Assembly (NCBI RefSeq): GCF_016863635.1
Contig: NZ_BOPG01000080.1
Span: forward strand, 1 to 64,000
DNA length: 64,000 nt
Source of the DNA: Virgisporangium aurantiacum
GTDB taxonomy: Bacteria; Actinomycetota; Actinomycetes; Mycobacteriales; Micromonosporaceae
Direction of reading: 5' to 3'
Part shown: one piece after another, positions 52,324-61,876 of the stretch
How the letters are laid out: each line of letters begins with the position of its first letter
Position numbering within the stretch: the first letter of the stretch is position 1
The notes under the pieces: model-generated
What the model saw: the letters and a program-made list of their open reading frames with translations, nothing else
Database searches by the model: none
What the model was told of the DNA's origin: nothing
Position numbers and translations under genes: made by a program

Positions 52324-54792
52324 TCACACGAACGAGATGCTGTCGATGACCACGGTGCCGCTGCCGCCGTACCAGAAGCCCATCGCGAGCTGGCCGGGGC
52401 TGGTGCGGCTGATGCCGTTGGCCACCATCGGGATCCGGATGTCCTGGAACTCGGCGGTCAGCGCCGGATGCCCGCCGCCGTCGAGCGTGTAGTCGGCGAA
52501 CACCTTCGTCACGCCGCCGAGGCTCAGGTTGAAGTGGGTCGGGTCGCCGCCCCTGATCCTGATCACCAGGTAGGTGCGGCCGGACACGTCGGTGCCGACG
52601 TCACTGCCGAACCAGCCGCAGTTGGCGTACCGCAGCGTCAGCGCCCCGCCGGACACCACGCCGCTGCCGCCGCCGTCGCCGAAGCAGTTCCCGCCGGTCC
52701 ACCGGCCGAGGTCGTTCTTCGCCGCCGACGGGTACGCCGGTGTGCCGTCGAAGTCGTCGAGCACCAGGCCGGGCGCGGCGGTTGCCGCGGTCACCGCCGC
52801 CGACGCGGCCGAGACGTTGCCCGCGGCGTCCCGCGCGCGCACCGTGTACGTGTACGACCCGGCCGCGAGACCCGTGTCGGTGTACGACGTCACCGTGGGC
52901 GAACCCACCAGCGTGCCGTTCCGGAACACCTGGTACCCGGTGACGCCCACGTTGTCGGTGGCCGCGGTCCAGGAGAGCGCGATCGACGTCGGTGTCGTCG
53001 CGGTGGCCGCGAGCCCGGTCGGTGCCGACGGCGGCGCGCAGTCGGTGCAGCCGACCCCGGCGGTCACCGCGTTGCTGGGCGGCGACTCGTTGCCGGCCGC
53101 GTCGCGCGCGGTCACCGTCCACGTGTGCGATCCGATCGGGACGCCGCTGTCCACATAGGACGTTCCGGTCACCGTCGCCACCGCGACACCGTCCCGGAAA
53201 ACCCGGTACCCGGTGACGCCGACCGCGTCGGTCGCGCCGCTCCACGACAACGACACCGACGTTCCGGTGACGGCCGGCGCCGCCAGCGTCGGTGCGGTGG
53301 GCGGCACGCAGTCGCCGCCGCACGCGCCCACGGTGACGGCGTTGGCGAGCACGTTGTATCCCGTGCCGGCGTCCCACGTCCCGGTGTTGGCGAACCGCAC
53401 CGAGTACGCCGGGTTGCCGCGCAGCCCGCTCGCCTGGTCGGGCAGCCACAGCGCCAGCCTGTAGGTGCCGGCGGCCATCGCGGGCAGCACCACCGTCTGC
53501 GCCGGAACCGTTGTGGCGCCGGACTTCCACGTGCGCGGGTCGAGACCGGTCAACGGGACGTTGTAGCGCTGCGTCCCGTTGTCGAAGACCAGGAACACGG
53601 GACGCGGCTTGATGATCCCCGCGTAGCCGTCGTTGGCCAGGTGCGCGGAGAACGTGAACGCGCTCCCGGCCATGGCCGACGTCGCGAACGTGGCGTCGAC
53701 CATCCGCAGCCGGTAGCCGAGCTTGCGCTCGAACCGGTGGAACGCCGTCTCCGCCGGGTCGGCACCGGACGCGGCCAGCTGCGCGGCCTTCCACAGATCC
53801 GTGTTGACGGCCGCGTAGTCCTCGTTGATCTCCGTCCAGTGCTGGTGCGACAGCTCGTACTGCGCGTTGACGCCGGCCGCGTCGTTGCCGCCGGACGAGT
53901 TGCACGTCTCGCCGCCGACGAGCTTGTTGCCGCCGGTCGAGGTCGCCAGGTCGTACACCCACTGCTTCTTCGTGGGCACGTCGAACCAGCCGAGCCAGGA
54001 GTTCTGGTCGTACGTGCCCATGTCGGCGGAGTCGGCGAGGAAGCAGTCGTTGTGGAACCCGAGCCGGTCGAAGTCCTGCGTCGTCATGAGGCAGTTGTCG
54101 GGCAGTGGGCAGCCGGGCGGGGGAGTGGTGCGTTGGGCGAACTCGTAGAGGAAGATGGGGTACCGGATCGCGATCGGTATCGACGACGGCGTGCCGCTCA
54201 ACAGTTTCTTGACGAGCCGGTACCGCACCGGCGCCTGGCTCTCCTCCGACGCCGCGGTGTACGGGCTGGAGTGCCACTCGCCCCAGGCGCCGAAGAAGCC
54301 GGCCTCCAGGTGCATGATGACGTCGGCGTTGGCGGCGAACACCGGTGCCAGCTGGTCGATGTGCCGTTCCATCTGGCTGGGCGTCACCGCGGAGTAGCCG
54401 TCCCACACGTACGCGGTCCGCAGCACGATCTTCATGCCCTGCGCCCGGATCGCGGCGAGCCCGCTGCCGAGATTGGTCAGCAGCGCGGGTGGGAGGTCGG
54501 CGGTCTGGTACTTGTCGAGGTGCAGGTAGCTGTGGATGAGCGTGTTGCCGCTCGCCCGGGCCCGGGCGAACGTGCGGTCGAGCATGTCGGGGTTGAAACC
54601 GGGGATCGTGTTGCTGGCGTAGTCGTTGACGGCCGGGTCGTCGACGATCTCGTAGCGGTTGTGGAAGCCACGTTCGGGGTTGGGGAAGACCGTGGCGTGG
54701 TCGGCGGTGTAGGCGACGGTCGCGGCTGCGGCCGGCGTGGGGACCGCGAGAGCGGACACGGCCCCCAGCACGAGCACGAGTAGCCGGCGCAT
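52324..54792 (-). CDS. Secreted DUF4874/DUF4832 protein with two fibronectin domains and C-terminal module
   Basis: 822 residues from ATG 54792; the stop of the upstream gene overlaps the start (TGATG). Sec signal to about 23 (AAA). The N-terminal domain resembles a TIM-barrel glycosidase: FPNPERGFHNRYE, LIHSYLHLDKY and FFGAWGEWHSS with candidate catalytic Glu. The DUF4832 part extends to about 490. Two Fn3 domains (about 505-592 and 595-680) precede a C-terminal module (about 683-822) of DDFDGTPAYPSA to ISFV type, likely carbohydrate-binding. The paralogue upstream shares the module. Activity is unknown. Confidence 0.8.
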   Translation of the reverse strand: MRRLLVLVLGAVSALAVPTPAAAATVAYTADHATVFPNPERGFHNRYEIVDDPAVNDYASNTIPGFNPDMLDRTFARARASGNTLIHSYLHLDKYQTADLPPALLTNLGSGLAAIRAQGMKIVLRTAYVWDGYSAVTPSQMERHIDQLAPVFAANADVIMHLEAGFFGAWGEWHSSPYTAASEESQAPVRYRLVKKLLSGTPSSIPIAIRYPIFLYEFAQRTTPPPGCPLPDNCLMTTQDFDRLGFHNDCFLADSADMGTYDQNSWLGWFDVPTKKQWVYDLATSTGGNKLVGGETCNSSGGNDAAGVNAQYELSHQHWTEINEDYAAVNTDLWKAAQLAASGADPAETAFHRFERKLGYRLRMVDATFATSAMAGSAFTFSAHLANDGYAGIIKPRPVFLVFDNGTQRYNVPLTGLDPRTWKSGATTVPAQTVVLPAMAAGTYRLALWLPDQASGLRGNPAYSVRFANTGTWDAGTGYNVLANAVTVGACGGDCVPPTAPTLAAPAVTGTSVSLSWSGATDAVGVTGYRVFRDGVAVATVTGTSYVDSGVPIGSHTWTVTARDAAGNESPPSNAVTAGVGCTDCAPPSAPTGLAATATTPTSIALSWTAATDNVGVTGYQVFRNGTLVGSPTVTSYTDTGLAAGSYTYTVRARDAAGNVSAASAAVTAATAAPGLVLDDFDGTPAYPSAAKNDLGRWTGGNCFGDGGGSGVVSGGALTLRYANCGWFGSDVGTDVSGRTYLVIRIRGGDPTHFNLSLGGVTKVFADYTLDGGGHPALTAEFQDIRIPMVANGISRTSPGQLAMGFWYGGSGTVVIDSISFV

Positions 54793-57101
54793 CAGTTCGC
54801 GAACCCGATGCTGTCGACGGTGATCGTGCTGTTCCCGCCGAACCAGAAGCCCATCGCGAGCTGGGCCGGGCTGGCGCGGTTGATGCCGTTGGCGGCCATC
54901 GGGATCCGGATGTCCTGGAACGACGTCGTGATCGCCGGGTGCCCGCCACCGTCCACTGTGTACTCGCCGAACTTCTTCGTGGTGCCGCCGAGGCTGAGGT
55001 TGAAATGGTTCTGCTCGCCGCCGGCCGCGCCCCGGACGCGCACCACCAGGTACGTGTACGCGGAGACGTCGGTCGGCACGTCGCTGCCGAACCAGCCGCA
55101 GTTGTCGTACTGCAACGCCAGCGCCCCGCCGGACACCACGCCGCTGCCGCCGCCGTTGAGGAAGCAGTTGCCGCCGGTCCACCGGCCGAGGTCGTTCTGG
55201 GCGGCCGACGGGTACGGCGGCGTCCCGTCGAAGTCGTCGAGCACGAGGCCGGGTGGTGTGGTGGTACCGGTGCTACCGGTCACCGCCGACGAGGCGGCCG
55301 AGACGTTGCCGGCGGCATCCCGCGCCCGCACCGTGTAGGAGTAGGACCCGGAGATTCCGGTGTCGGTGAACGTCGTTCCGGCCGGGGAGGCCACCTGCAC
55401 CCCGTTCCGGAACACCTGGTATCCCGTCACGCCCACGTTGTCGGTCGACGCGTTCCAGGACAGTCCGATCGACGTCGGCGTCGTACCGGTCACCGCGAGC
55501 CCGGTGGGCGTCGACGGCGCCGCGGTGTCGCCGCCACCGCCGCCACCGACGCCGATCGCGCCGAGCCCCAGCCACCCGTCGGCGTTCTGGGTGGCGTTGC
55601 CGAACCGCAGCTTCTTCGCGTTGGCGCTGACCGCCTCCAGCGGGTTCTTCACCCGCATCACGAGCTGGTAGGAGCCGTTGGCGACACCGCCGAGGCTCAC
55701 CTGCGACTGGAAGTACTGCGGGTAGCCGAAGTCGCGGTACGTCGGGTCGGCTCCGACGCTCCAGTCGGGGAACGCCCGGATCTTCAACGGCATCACGGTG
55801 CGCAGGTCCCAGGGCGTGTCCCAGGTCTTCACGACGGTGCCGGCGGAGTCCTTGAGCCCGAGCGACATCGTCCACGGGTAGTAGAACGGCGCGACGCCGT
55901 TGTTGACGAGCGTGACGCCCACGGTCGCGTTGCCGGTGACCGAGTTCTGGAAGTACGCGTTCGTGGCGGTGAGGTCGTAGCCCATGAGCCGCACGGCGGC
56001 GGCCACGTTGGGGTCGTTCGCGGCATAGCTCTGGCTGCCCTGGTTGATCTTCCACGTGGTGTGTTCGAGCTCGATGCAGGCCTTCATGTTGTCGACCTGT
56101 CCGGAACCGCCGGGCCACGCGGCGAACGCGGAGCTCTGGATCTCGGGCCGCACCTCGCCACCCATCGACGCGGTGATCCACTTGTTCTCCACGCCCATGT
56201 TCAGGGCGCGCTGGAGTTGTGCGTAGCTTGCGCCGCCGAGCGACTGCGGCAGTGTGACGCCGGCGAGCGGGAAGCCCTCCTTGTAGCAGAACGAGTCGTC
56301 GTGGTACCCGATGTCGCGGGCGTTCGCGGCGCCGCCGGCCGAGTCGGGGTACCGGATCTCCAGCTTGGTCCGGTTGAACGCGGCGTCGAACGCCTGCACG
56401 ATCCGGGCGCCGTTGGCGTCGGTCGGCATCAGGTTCGGGTAGCCGTCGGCCGTGTCGGTGTCGAACGGCCACGTGTGCCACTCGCCCCACAGCCCGACGA
56501 TGCCCAGGTTGATGAAGCCGATGCGCGGGTCACCGTCGTAGCGGGCGCCGAACGCGGCGACGAAGTTCGAGACGGCGGTCAGCAGGTACGGGCTGTCGTA
56601 GTCCGGGGAGACGGTGCCCCAGAAGGTGTTGTTGCGGTAGGCGACGTGCCCGTCGAAGCAGTGCGGGATCGCGTTGCCCGGATGGCTGCCGGTGCCGCCC
56701 GGGTACTCCATGTAGAAGCGGATCGCGGCCTGGTTGCCGTACGAGGCGATCTCGGTGAGCGCATTGTCCACAATGGACCAGTCGTACGTCGCGCAGTTCG
56801 TGGCGCTCGTCATCACCTCGGACAGGCCGAAGTAGCTCCACGCCAGCGAGCGGGGGTAGCCCTGGTTCTGGTTGTCGCCGGGGAAGTAGAACCGGGCGAA
56901 GCCCTTGAGCGGGTTGTCGAGCGGGCTCGGCGCGGCGGTGAGCGGGTGGTTCGTCAGGCCCGGGCTCGGGCTCGCTGGCGGTGCCGGCCGTGCGGGCGGG
57001 CCGGCGGGTGCGGCCGCGACGCTTGTTGGCGGTATCAGCGCGACGGCCGTGCAGAGGGCAAGGGCGAGCGTGAAACCACGCCGCCACAGGACGGTTCGCA
57101 T
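54792..57101 (-). CDS. Secreted DUF4832 protein with one fibronectin domain and C-terminal module
   Basis: 769 residues; GGAGG 8 bp before the ATG. Sec signal to about 30. The catalytic-like domain has ARFYFPGDN, INLGIVGLWGEWHTWPFD with the same WGEWH motif as its neighbour, and DSFCYKEGFPLAG. Beta domains of DUF4832 type lead to a Gly-rich linker, one Fn3 domain (about 535-620) and the C-terminal module (about 628-769) that is close to identical to the downstream protein's. First gene of a two-gene operon, divergent from the sugar ABC transporter. Probably a glycoside hydrolase of an undescribed type; not proven. Confidence 0.8.
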   Translation of the reverse strand: MRTVLWRRGFTLALALCTAVALIPPTSVAAAPAGPPARPAPPASPSPGLTNHPLTAAPSPLDNPLKGFARFYFPGDNQNQGYPRSLAWSYFGLSEVMTSATNCATYDWSIVDNALTEIASYGNQAAIRFYMEYPGGTGSHPGNAIPHCFDGHVAYRNNTFWGTVSPDYDSPYLLTAVSNFVAAFGARYDGDPRIGFINLGIVGLWGEWHTWPFDTDTADGYPNLMPTDANGARIVQAFDAAFNRTKLEIRYPDSAGGAANARDIGYHDDSFCYKEGFPLAGVTLPQSLGGASYAQLQRALNMGVENKWITASMGGEVRPEIQSSAFAAWPGGSGQVDNMKACIELEHTTWKINQGSQSYAANDPNVAAAVRLMGYDLTATNAYFQNSVTGNATVGVTLVNNGVAPFYYPWTMSLGLKDSAGTVVKTWDTPWDLRTVMPLKIRAFPDWSVGADPTYRDFGYPQYFQSQVSLGGVANGSYQLVMRVKNPLEAVSANAKKLRFGNATQNADGWLGLGAIGVGGGGGGDTAAPSTPTGLAVTGTTPTSIGLSWNASTDNVGVTGYQVFRNGVQVASPAGTTFTDTGISGSYSYTVRARDAAGNVSAASSAVTGSTGTTTPPGLVLDDFDGTPPYPSAAQNDLGRWTGGNCFLNGGGSGVVSGGALALQYDNCGWFGSDVPTDVSAYTYLVVRVRGAAGGEQNHFNLSLGGTTKKFGEYTVDGGGHPAITTSFQDIRIPMAANGINRASPAQLAMGFWFGGNSTITVDSIGFAN

Positions 57102-57162
57102 GGTGTGGGCCTCCGGGACGGGGGGTCGGAGCTCCGGAATCGGGATTTGATACGCGGAGGTG

Positions 57163-57193
57163 TTGACAAAGTTTCCCTAGGCTTCATCATTAT
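57163..57193 (+). promoter_or_regulatory. Candidate promoter and ROK-like site of the sugar ABC operon
   Basis: TTGACA at 57163-57168 is a consensus -35. The best -10-like hexamers are TCATTA or CATTAT (57187-57193) with an 18-19-bp spacer. AAAGTTTCCCTAG lies in the spacer and resembles actinomycete ROK operators of the TTAGGAAA-TTTCCTAA kind. The region is AT-rich against the background. Confidence 0.4.
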
Positions 57194-57264
57194 TAGCGAT
57201 CGACCACCCCCCGCCGCAAGACGTAGATGTCGACCAACTTCGATCAAAGGAACGAGGTCGGAGC

Positions 57265-58155
57265 GTGACCACCCCAGTGACCGCCCGCCCCCGGGACGAC
57301 CGGCGGGTCGCCTGGCTGTTCCTGCTGCCCGTGCTCGTCGGGTTCGCGGTGTTCTACCTGTACCCGACGGTGCGCGGCGTCTGGTACTCGGTCACCGACT
57401 ACAGCCTGCTCAACACGCCGACCTACGTGGGCGCCGACAACTACACCGAACTCGCGGGCGACGCGCAGTTCTGGAACGCGTTGAAGGTCACCGGGTACTA
57501 CGTCGTCATCAACATCGGGTCGCAGACGGTGCTGGCGCTCGGCCTCGCCGCGCTGATGCACCGGCTCACGAGATCGGTCGTCATCCGGGCGACGCTGCTG
57601 CTGCCGTGGCTGGTTCCGAACGTCACCGTCGCGCTGCTGTGGATGTGGCTGCTCGACGCGAACCTCGGCTTCGTCAACCACCTGCTCGACCTGGTCGGCG
57701 CGGAGAAGCAGGGCTTCCTCATGTCGCCGACGCTGGCGATGCCGTCGGTGGCGCTCATCAACACGTGGGCGTACACCGGCTACACCGCGCTGCTGCTCTA
57801 CGCCGGCATGCTGCAGATCCCGCAGCACCTCTACGAGAGCGCCGCCCTCGACGGTGCCGGCGAACTGCGCATGTTCCGGCTCATCACGCTGCCGCTGCTG
57901 CGCCCGATCATCGCGCTGGTGCTGGTGGTGTCGCTGATCGGCTCGTTCCAGATCTTCGACACGGTGGCCGTCACCACGAAGGGCGGGCCGGTCGGCGTCA
58001 CCCGGGTCATCTACTTCTACATCTACGAGCAGGCGTTCCGGTACTTCCACATGGGCTACGCCGCGGCGGCGGCGATGGTGCTCGTCGTGGTCCTCGGCCT
58101 GCTGACGTTCGTACAGATGCGGTTGCTCCGCGCGTCCCGTTCAGATCTTTCCTGA
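57265..58155 (+). CDS. Sugar ABC transporter permease (MalF type)
   Basis: 296 residues from GTG 57265. Six helices; EAA loop YESAALDGAGELRMFRLITLPLLRPII. Carbohydrate-uptake CUT1 permease, partner of the next gene. The substrate is unknown but the linked alpha-galactosidase and DUF4832 proteins suggest a galactoside or related oligosaccharide. No ATPase gene here; a shared MsiK-type ATPase would supply energy. Confidence 0.93.
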   Translation: MTTPVTARPRDDRRVAWLFLLPVLVGFAVFYLYPTVRGVWYSVTDYSLLNTPTYVGADNYTELAGDAQFWNALKVTGYYVVINIGSQTVLALGLAALMHRLTRSVVIRATLLLPWLVPNVTVALLWMWLLDANLGFVNHLLDLVGAEKQGFLMSPTLAMPSVALINTWAYTGYTALLLYAGMLQIPQHLYESAALDGAGELRMFRLITLPLLRPIIALVLVVSLIGSFQIFDTVAVTTKGGPVGVTRVIYFYIYEQAFRYFHMGYAAAAAMVLVVVLGLLTFVQMRLLRASRSDLS

Positions 58156-58167
58156 AGAGAGCCGACA

Positions 58168-59049
58168 ATGACCCGTCGCCCGAGGCCGGGCCGGTTGCTG
58201 GCCTGGACCGCGCTCACCGCCTTTCTCGTGCTCACGATCGTGCCGTTCTACTGGATGATCCGCACGGCCATCACGCCCGCCGCGGACCTCTACACCGACA
58301 GCACCGGCCTCCTCCCCGAGCACCCCACGATGATCAACTTCTGGCGCGTGCTCGGCCTCGTCGACGCCGAGACGGCGCGCGAGGCGGGCGGATCCGGCGC
58401 TCAGATCAACTTCCTGCGCTACACCGGGAACTCCATCGTCTACTGTGGACTGATCGCGAGCGTGCAGACATTCTGCTGCGCGCTCGCCGGTTACGCGTTC
58501 GCGCGGCTGCGGTTCCCCGGCCGCGATCTCGTGTTCGGCGCGATCGTCGCGGCGCTGATGGTCCCGCCGATCTTCACGCTGCTGCCCAACTTCACGCTCG
58601 TGAAGAACCTCGGCATCATCGACACGTTCGCGGGCATCGTCGCGCCGACGCTGCTGATGACGCCGTTCGCCGTGTTCTTCCTCCGCCAGTTCTTCCTCTC
58701 CATCCCGCGGGAGGTCGAGGAGGCCGCGGTCATCGACGGCGCCAACCGCTGGGGCGTCTTCTGGCGCATCGTGCTGCCGATGAGCCGCGGACCGCTCGTC
58801 ACCATCGGGCTCACCACCACCGTGTGGGCGTGGAAGGACTACCTGTGGCCGCTGCTCGTCGGCCGCGGGGAACAGACCCGGGTGCTCACCGTCGCGCTCG
58901 GGGTGTTCCTCCAGCAGTCACCCAACACCGCCCCCGACTGGACCGGGCTCATGGCCGCCTCCACCCTGTCGGTCCTGCCCGTGCTCGTGCTGCTCGTCTT
59001 CCTCGGCAAGCGGCTCGTCCAGTCACTGAATTTCACCGGCATCAAATGA
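58168..59049 (+). CDS. Sugar ABC transporter permease (MalG type)
   Basis: 293 residues. Six helices, with a short N-terminal helix and EAA loop REVEEAAVIDGANRWGVFWRIVLPMSR. Second CUT1 permease, starting 12 bp after the first. An extra loop after helix 1 (TEVTDAETAREAGGSG-like region near residues 55-75) is longer than usual. Confidence 0.93.
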   Translation: MTRRPRPGRLLAWTALTAFLVLTIVPFYWMIRTAITPAADLYTDSTGLLPEHPTMINFWRVLGLVDAETAREAGGSGAQINFLRYTGNSIVYCGLIASVQTFCCALAGYAFARLRFPGRDLVFGAIVAALMVPPIFTLLPNFTLVKNLGIIDTFAGIVAPTLLMTPFAVFFLRQFFLSIPREVEEAAVIDGANRWGVFWRIVLPMSRGPLVTIGLTTTVWAWKDYLWPLLVGRGEQTRVLTVALGVFLQQSPNTAPDWTGLMAASTLSVLPVLVLLVFLGKRLVQSLNFTGIK

Positions 59050-59066
59050 ACTCCGTGGAGGGACCC

Positions 59067-60398
59067 ATGAAGAGAAGGATGGCGGCCGCGTTCGTCGCCG
59101 CGGCCCTTGCCTTACCGATGCTCGTCGCCTGTTCCGACGACTCCGGCGACAGCGACGGCAAGGTGACCCTCGACTACTGGCTCTGGGACGACAAGCAGCT
59201 GCCCGCCTACCAGGCGTGCGCCGACGAGTTCACCAAAGCCAACCCGAACGTCACCGTGAAGATCTCGCAGACCGCGTGGCAGCAGTACTGGCAGAACCTC
59301 ACCACCCAGCTCGCCAGCGGCGCCGCCCCCGACGTCTGGACCGACCACGCGAGCTACTACCCGCAGTTCGTCACCAGCAACCAGATCCTCGACATCCAGC
59401 CGTTCGTCGACAAGGACAAGGTCGACCTGAGCCGGTACCAGTCCGGCCTCGCCGACCTGTTCGTCAAGGACGGCAAGCGGTACGGCCTGCCGAAGGACTG
59501 GGACACGATGGCGGTGGTGTACAACACCGCGCACGTGAAGGACACCGCCGGGCTCGACGCGCTGACGTGGAACCCGGTCGACGGCGGCAGTTTCGAGCAG
59601 GCGATCCGGAAGGCGACCGTCGACGCGAACGGTCGCACCGGCCTGGACCCGGGCTTCGACAAGAACTCCGTGAAGGTGTACGGGTTCCTGCCGGAGTGGC
59701 AGGACGGCTCGCAGGGCCAGAACGGCTGGGGCCTGCTCGCCAACGCCAACGGGTTCACCTACCTCGACAAGAACCCGTGGGGCACGAAGTACAGGTACGA
59801 CGACCCGAAGCTGGCCGAGACCATCGCCTGGTTCAAGCACCTCATCGACGCCGGCTACGCGCCCAAGTTCGACAAGCAGTCGACGCTCGGCCGCGACGCC
59901 GTCATGGACGCCGGACAGGCGGCGTTCACGATCGTCGGGTCCTGGACCATTACCAGCTACCTCGGCGGCACCGCCAAGCAGAAGTACGCGTTCGCGCCGC
60001 TGCCCACCGGTCCCCAGGGCCGGAAGACCGCCATCAACGGCCTCTCCGACGCGATCTACGCCGGCACCAAACACCCCGACCAGGCCTGGGCGTGGGTGAA
60101 GTTCCTCGGCTCCGCCGCGTGCCAGGACATCGTCGGCGACAAGGCGGTCGTCTTCCCGGCCATCCGGTCGGGCGCCGAGAAGGCGCTGGCGGCGCACAAG
60201 GCCGCCGGCCGCGACGTCCACGTGTTCACCGACGAGGCGGCCGCGCCGGGCGGCACGTTCTTCCTGCCGATCACCGACCACGGCAACGAGGTCAGCCAGA
60301 TCGTGCAGGACGCCATCCAGTCCGTCGTCCTCGGGCAGGCCCCGGCGGCCGACGCGCTGAAGAAGGCGAACACCCAGGTCAACGCGCTCTTCAAATAG
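59067..60398 (+). CDS. Sugar-binding lipoprotein of the ABC transporter
   Basis: 443 residues. Lipobox LVACS gives a lipid-anchored solute-binding protein. Family-1 binding-protein features: VTLDYWLWDD, FTKANPNVTVKISQTAWQQYWQNL, YGLPKDWDTMAVVYNT and QAAFTIVGSW. It presents the sugar to the two permeases. Starts 17 bp after the MalG-type gene. Confidence 0.95.
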   Translation: MKRRMAAAFVAAALALPMLVACSDDSGDSDGKVTLDYWLWDDKQLPAYQACADEFTKANPNVTVKISQTAWQQYWQNLTTQLASGAAPDVWTDHASYYPQFVTSNQILDIQPFVDKDKVDLSRYQSGLADLFVKDGKRYGLPKDWDTMAVVYNTAHVKDTAGLDALTWNPVDGGSFEQAIRKATVDANGRTGLDPGFDKNSVKVYGFLPEWQDGSQGQNGWGLLANANGFTYLDKNPWGTKYRYDDPKLAETIAWFKHLIDAGYAPKFDKQSTLGRDAVMDAGQAAFTIVGSWTITSYLGGTAKQKYAFAPLPTGPQGRKTAINGLSDAIYAGTKHPDQAWAWVKFLGSAACQDIVGDKAVVFPAIRSGAEKALAAHKAAGRDVHVFTDEAAAPGGTFFLPITDHGNEVSQIVQDAIQSVVLGQAPAADALKKANTQVNALFK

Positions 60399-60406
60399 GG
60401 AGAACC

Positions 60407-61876
60407 ATGGCTCAGCTCGTCGAACTCGGTGGGCGCACGTTCGCCGCGCAACTCAGCGGCGAACCGCGGTCGACCCCCGGCGGTCTCGTCCTGCCGCCGG
60501 GCCGGGTCGCGATCCTGCACAACCTGGGTGACGCGTCGTTCTACCGGCACGGGCAGAACTCGTGGAGCCCGTGCGGATGGCGACGGCTGAGTGAGCCTCC
60601 GTTGCGCATCCCCAACCCGACCCGGATGGTGACCGCCGACGACCCCGAGTTCGACGACGCCCACCGGCACCACTCGTCCGCCGTCGCGGCCCTACAGGGC
60701 GACCATGGCGGAACCCTCCTGCTCGGCGCGCTGGGCCTCGACACACCGAGGCTCACCGCCGACCGGGACACGCTCACCGGCTGGTACAAGGCCGCGGGCG
60801 CCGACTGGTTCCTCGCCTACGGCGACGAGCGGGAGGTCTTCGCGGCCTACACCGACGAGTTGGCGCGGCGTTCCGCCCCGACCGGGCGCCGCGTCGGCAA
60901 CGTCTGGTGCAGCTGGTACGCCTACTACGAGACCGTCACCGAGACCCAGCTCGCCAAGGACATCACCGACCTCACCGGGTTGCCGTACGACGTCGTGCAG
61001 GTCGACGACGGCTGGGAGGAGCGGGTCGGCGACTGGGAACCGAACGCCAAGTTCCCCAGTGGCATGCGCGCGCTCGCCGGCCGGATCACCGACGCCGGCT
61101 TCACCGCCGGCCTGTGGCTGGCACCGTTCATCGCGCTGCCCACGTCACGGGTCGTGGCCGAGCGCCCGGAACTGTTGCTGCGCAAGGACGGCGAGCCGGT
61201 CGTCGCCGGCTACAACTGGGGCGGCCCGTACTTCGCGCTCGACCTCACCCGCGACGACGCCCGCGACCACGTGAGGGAGCTCATCGACAAGGTGGTGCAC
61301 GAGTGGGGCTTCACCTACCTGAAGCTCGACTTCATCAACGCCGCCGCGAAGAACGGCGAACAGCCGTACCGCGACGGCCTCCGGCTCATCCGCGACACGG
61401 CGGGCGACGACGTGTACCTGCTCGGCTCCGGCGCCATCCTGCTGCCGTCCCTCGGCCTGCTCGACGGCATGCGCAGCGGCCCCGACGTCGCGCCGATGTG
61501 GGACAACTACGCCACCGACGACCCGTCCGACGCCACCGCCCGCAACGCCGTCGTCAACAGCGTCCACCGGCTGTGGCAGTCGCCGTTGGTGCAGGTCGAT
61601 CCCGACGTCATCTATTTCCGCAGCAGGCTCAACCTGTTGACCGCCCAGCAGCTGGGCTGGCTCCGCGACCTCGCCGACGTGTGCGGCTTCCGCGCGATCT
61701 CCGACCCGCCCGCGTGGCTGACCCCGGCCGAGCTGGAGGACCTGCGCGCCTACCTCGACGCGTCCCCGACGATCCACCGCGTCGACCGCTACCGTTTCAC
61801 CATCGACGGCCGCGAGGTCGACTTCGGCCCGGCGGTCGCGGGCGACACGGGCAGCCAGCTGTACCCGATCTCATGA
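60407..61876 (+). CDS. GH36-type alpha-galactosidase
   Basis: 489 residues from ATG 60407 with AGGGAG upstream. No signal peptide, so cytoplasmic. GH36/clan D motifs: GNVWCSWYAYYE, VVQVDDGWE, GLWLAPF, FTYLKLDFIN with nucleophile Asp308, and MRSGPDVAP with acid/base Asp360. It is shorter than classic 700-residue GH36 enzymes because the N-terminal beta domain is reduced. It would cleave imported alpha-galactosides. Last gene of the ABC operon, 8 bp after the binding protein; its end overlaps the SRPBCC gene by 6 bp. Confidence 0.88.
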   Translation: MAQLVELGGRTFAAQLSGEPRSTPGGLVLPPGRVAILHNLGDASFYRHGQNSWSPCGWRRLSEPPLRIPNPTRMVTADDPEFDDAHRHHSSAVAALQGDHGGTLLLGALGLDTPRLTADRDTLTGWYKAAGADWFLAYGDEREVFAAYTDELARRSAPTGRRVGNVWCSWYAYYETVTETQLAKDITDLTGLPYDVVQVDDGWEERVGDWEPNAKFPSGMRALAGRITDAGFTAGLWLAPFIALPTSRVVAERPELLLRKDGEPVVAGYNWGGPYFALDLTRDDARDHVRELIDKVVHEWGFTYLKLDFINAAAKNGEQPYRDGLRLIRDTAGDDVYLLGSGAILLPSLGLLDGMRSGPDVAPMWDNYATDDPSDATARNAVVNSVHRLWQSPLVQVDPDVIYFRSRLNLLTAQQLGWLRDLADVCGFRAISDPPAWLTPAELEDLRAYLDASPTIHRVDRYRFTIDGREVDFGPAVAGDTGSQLYPIS

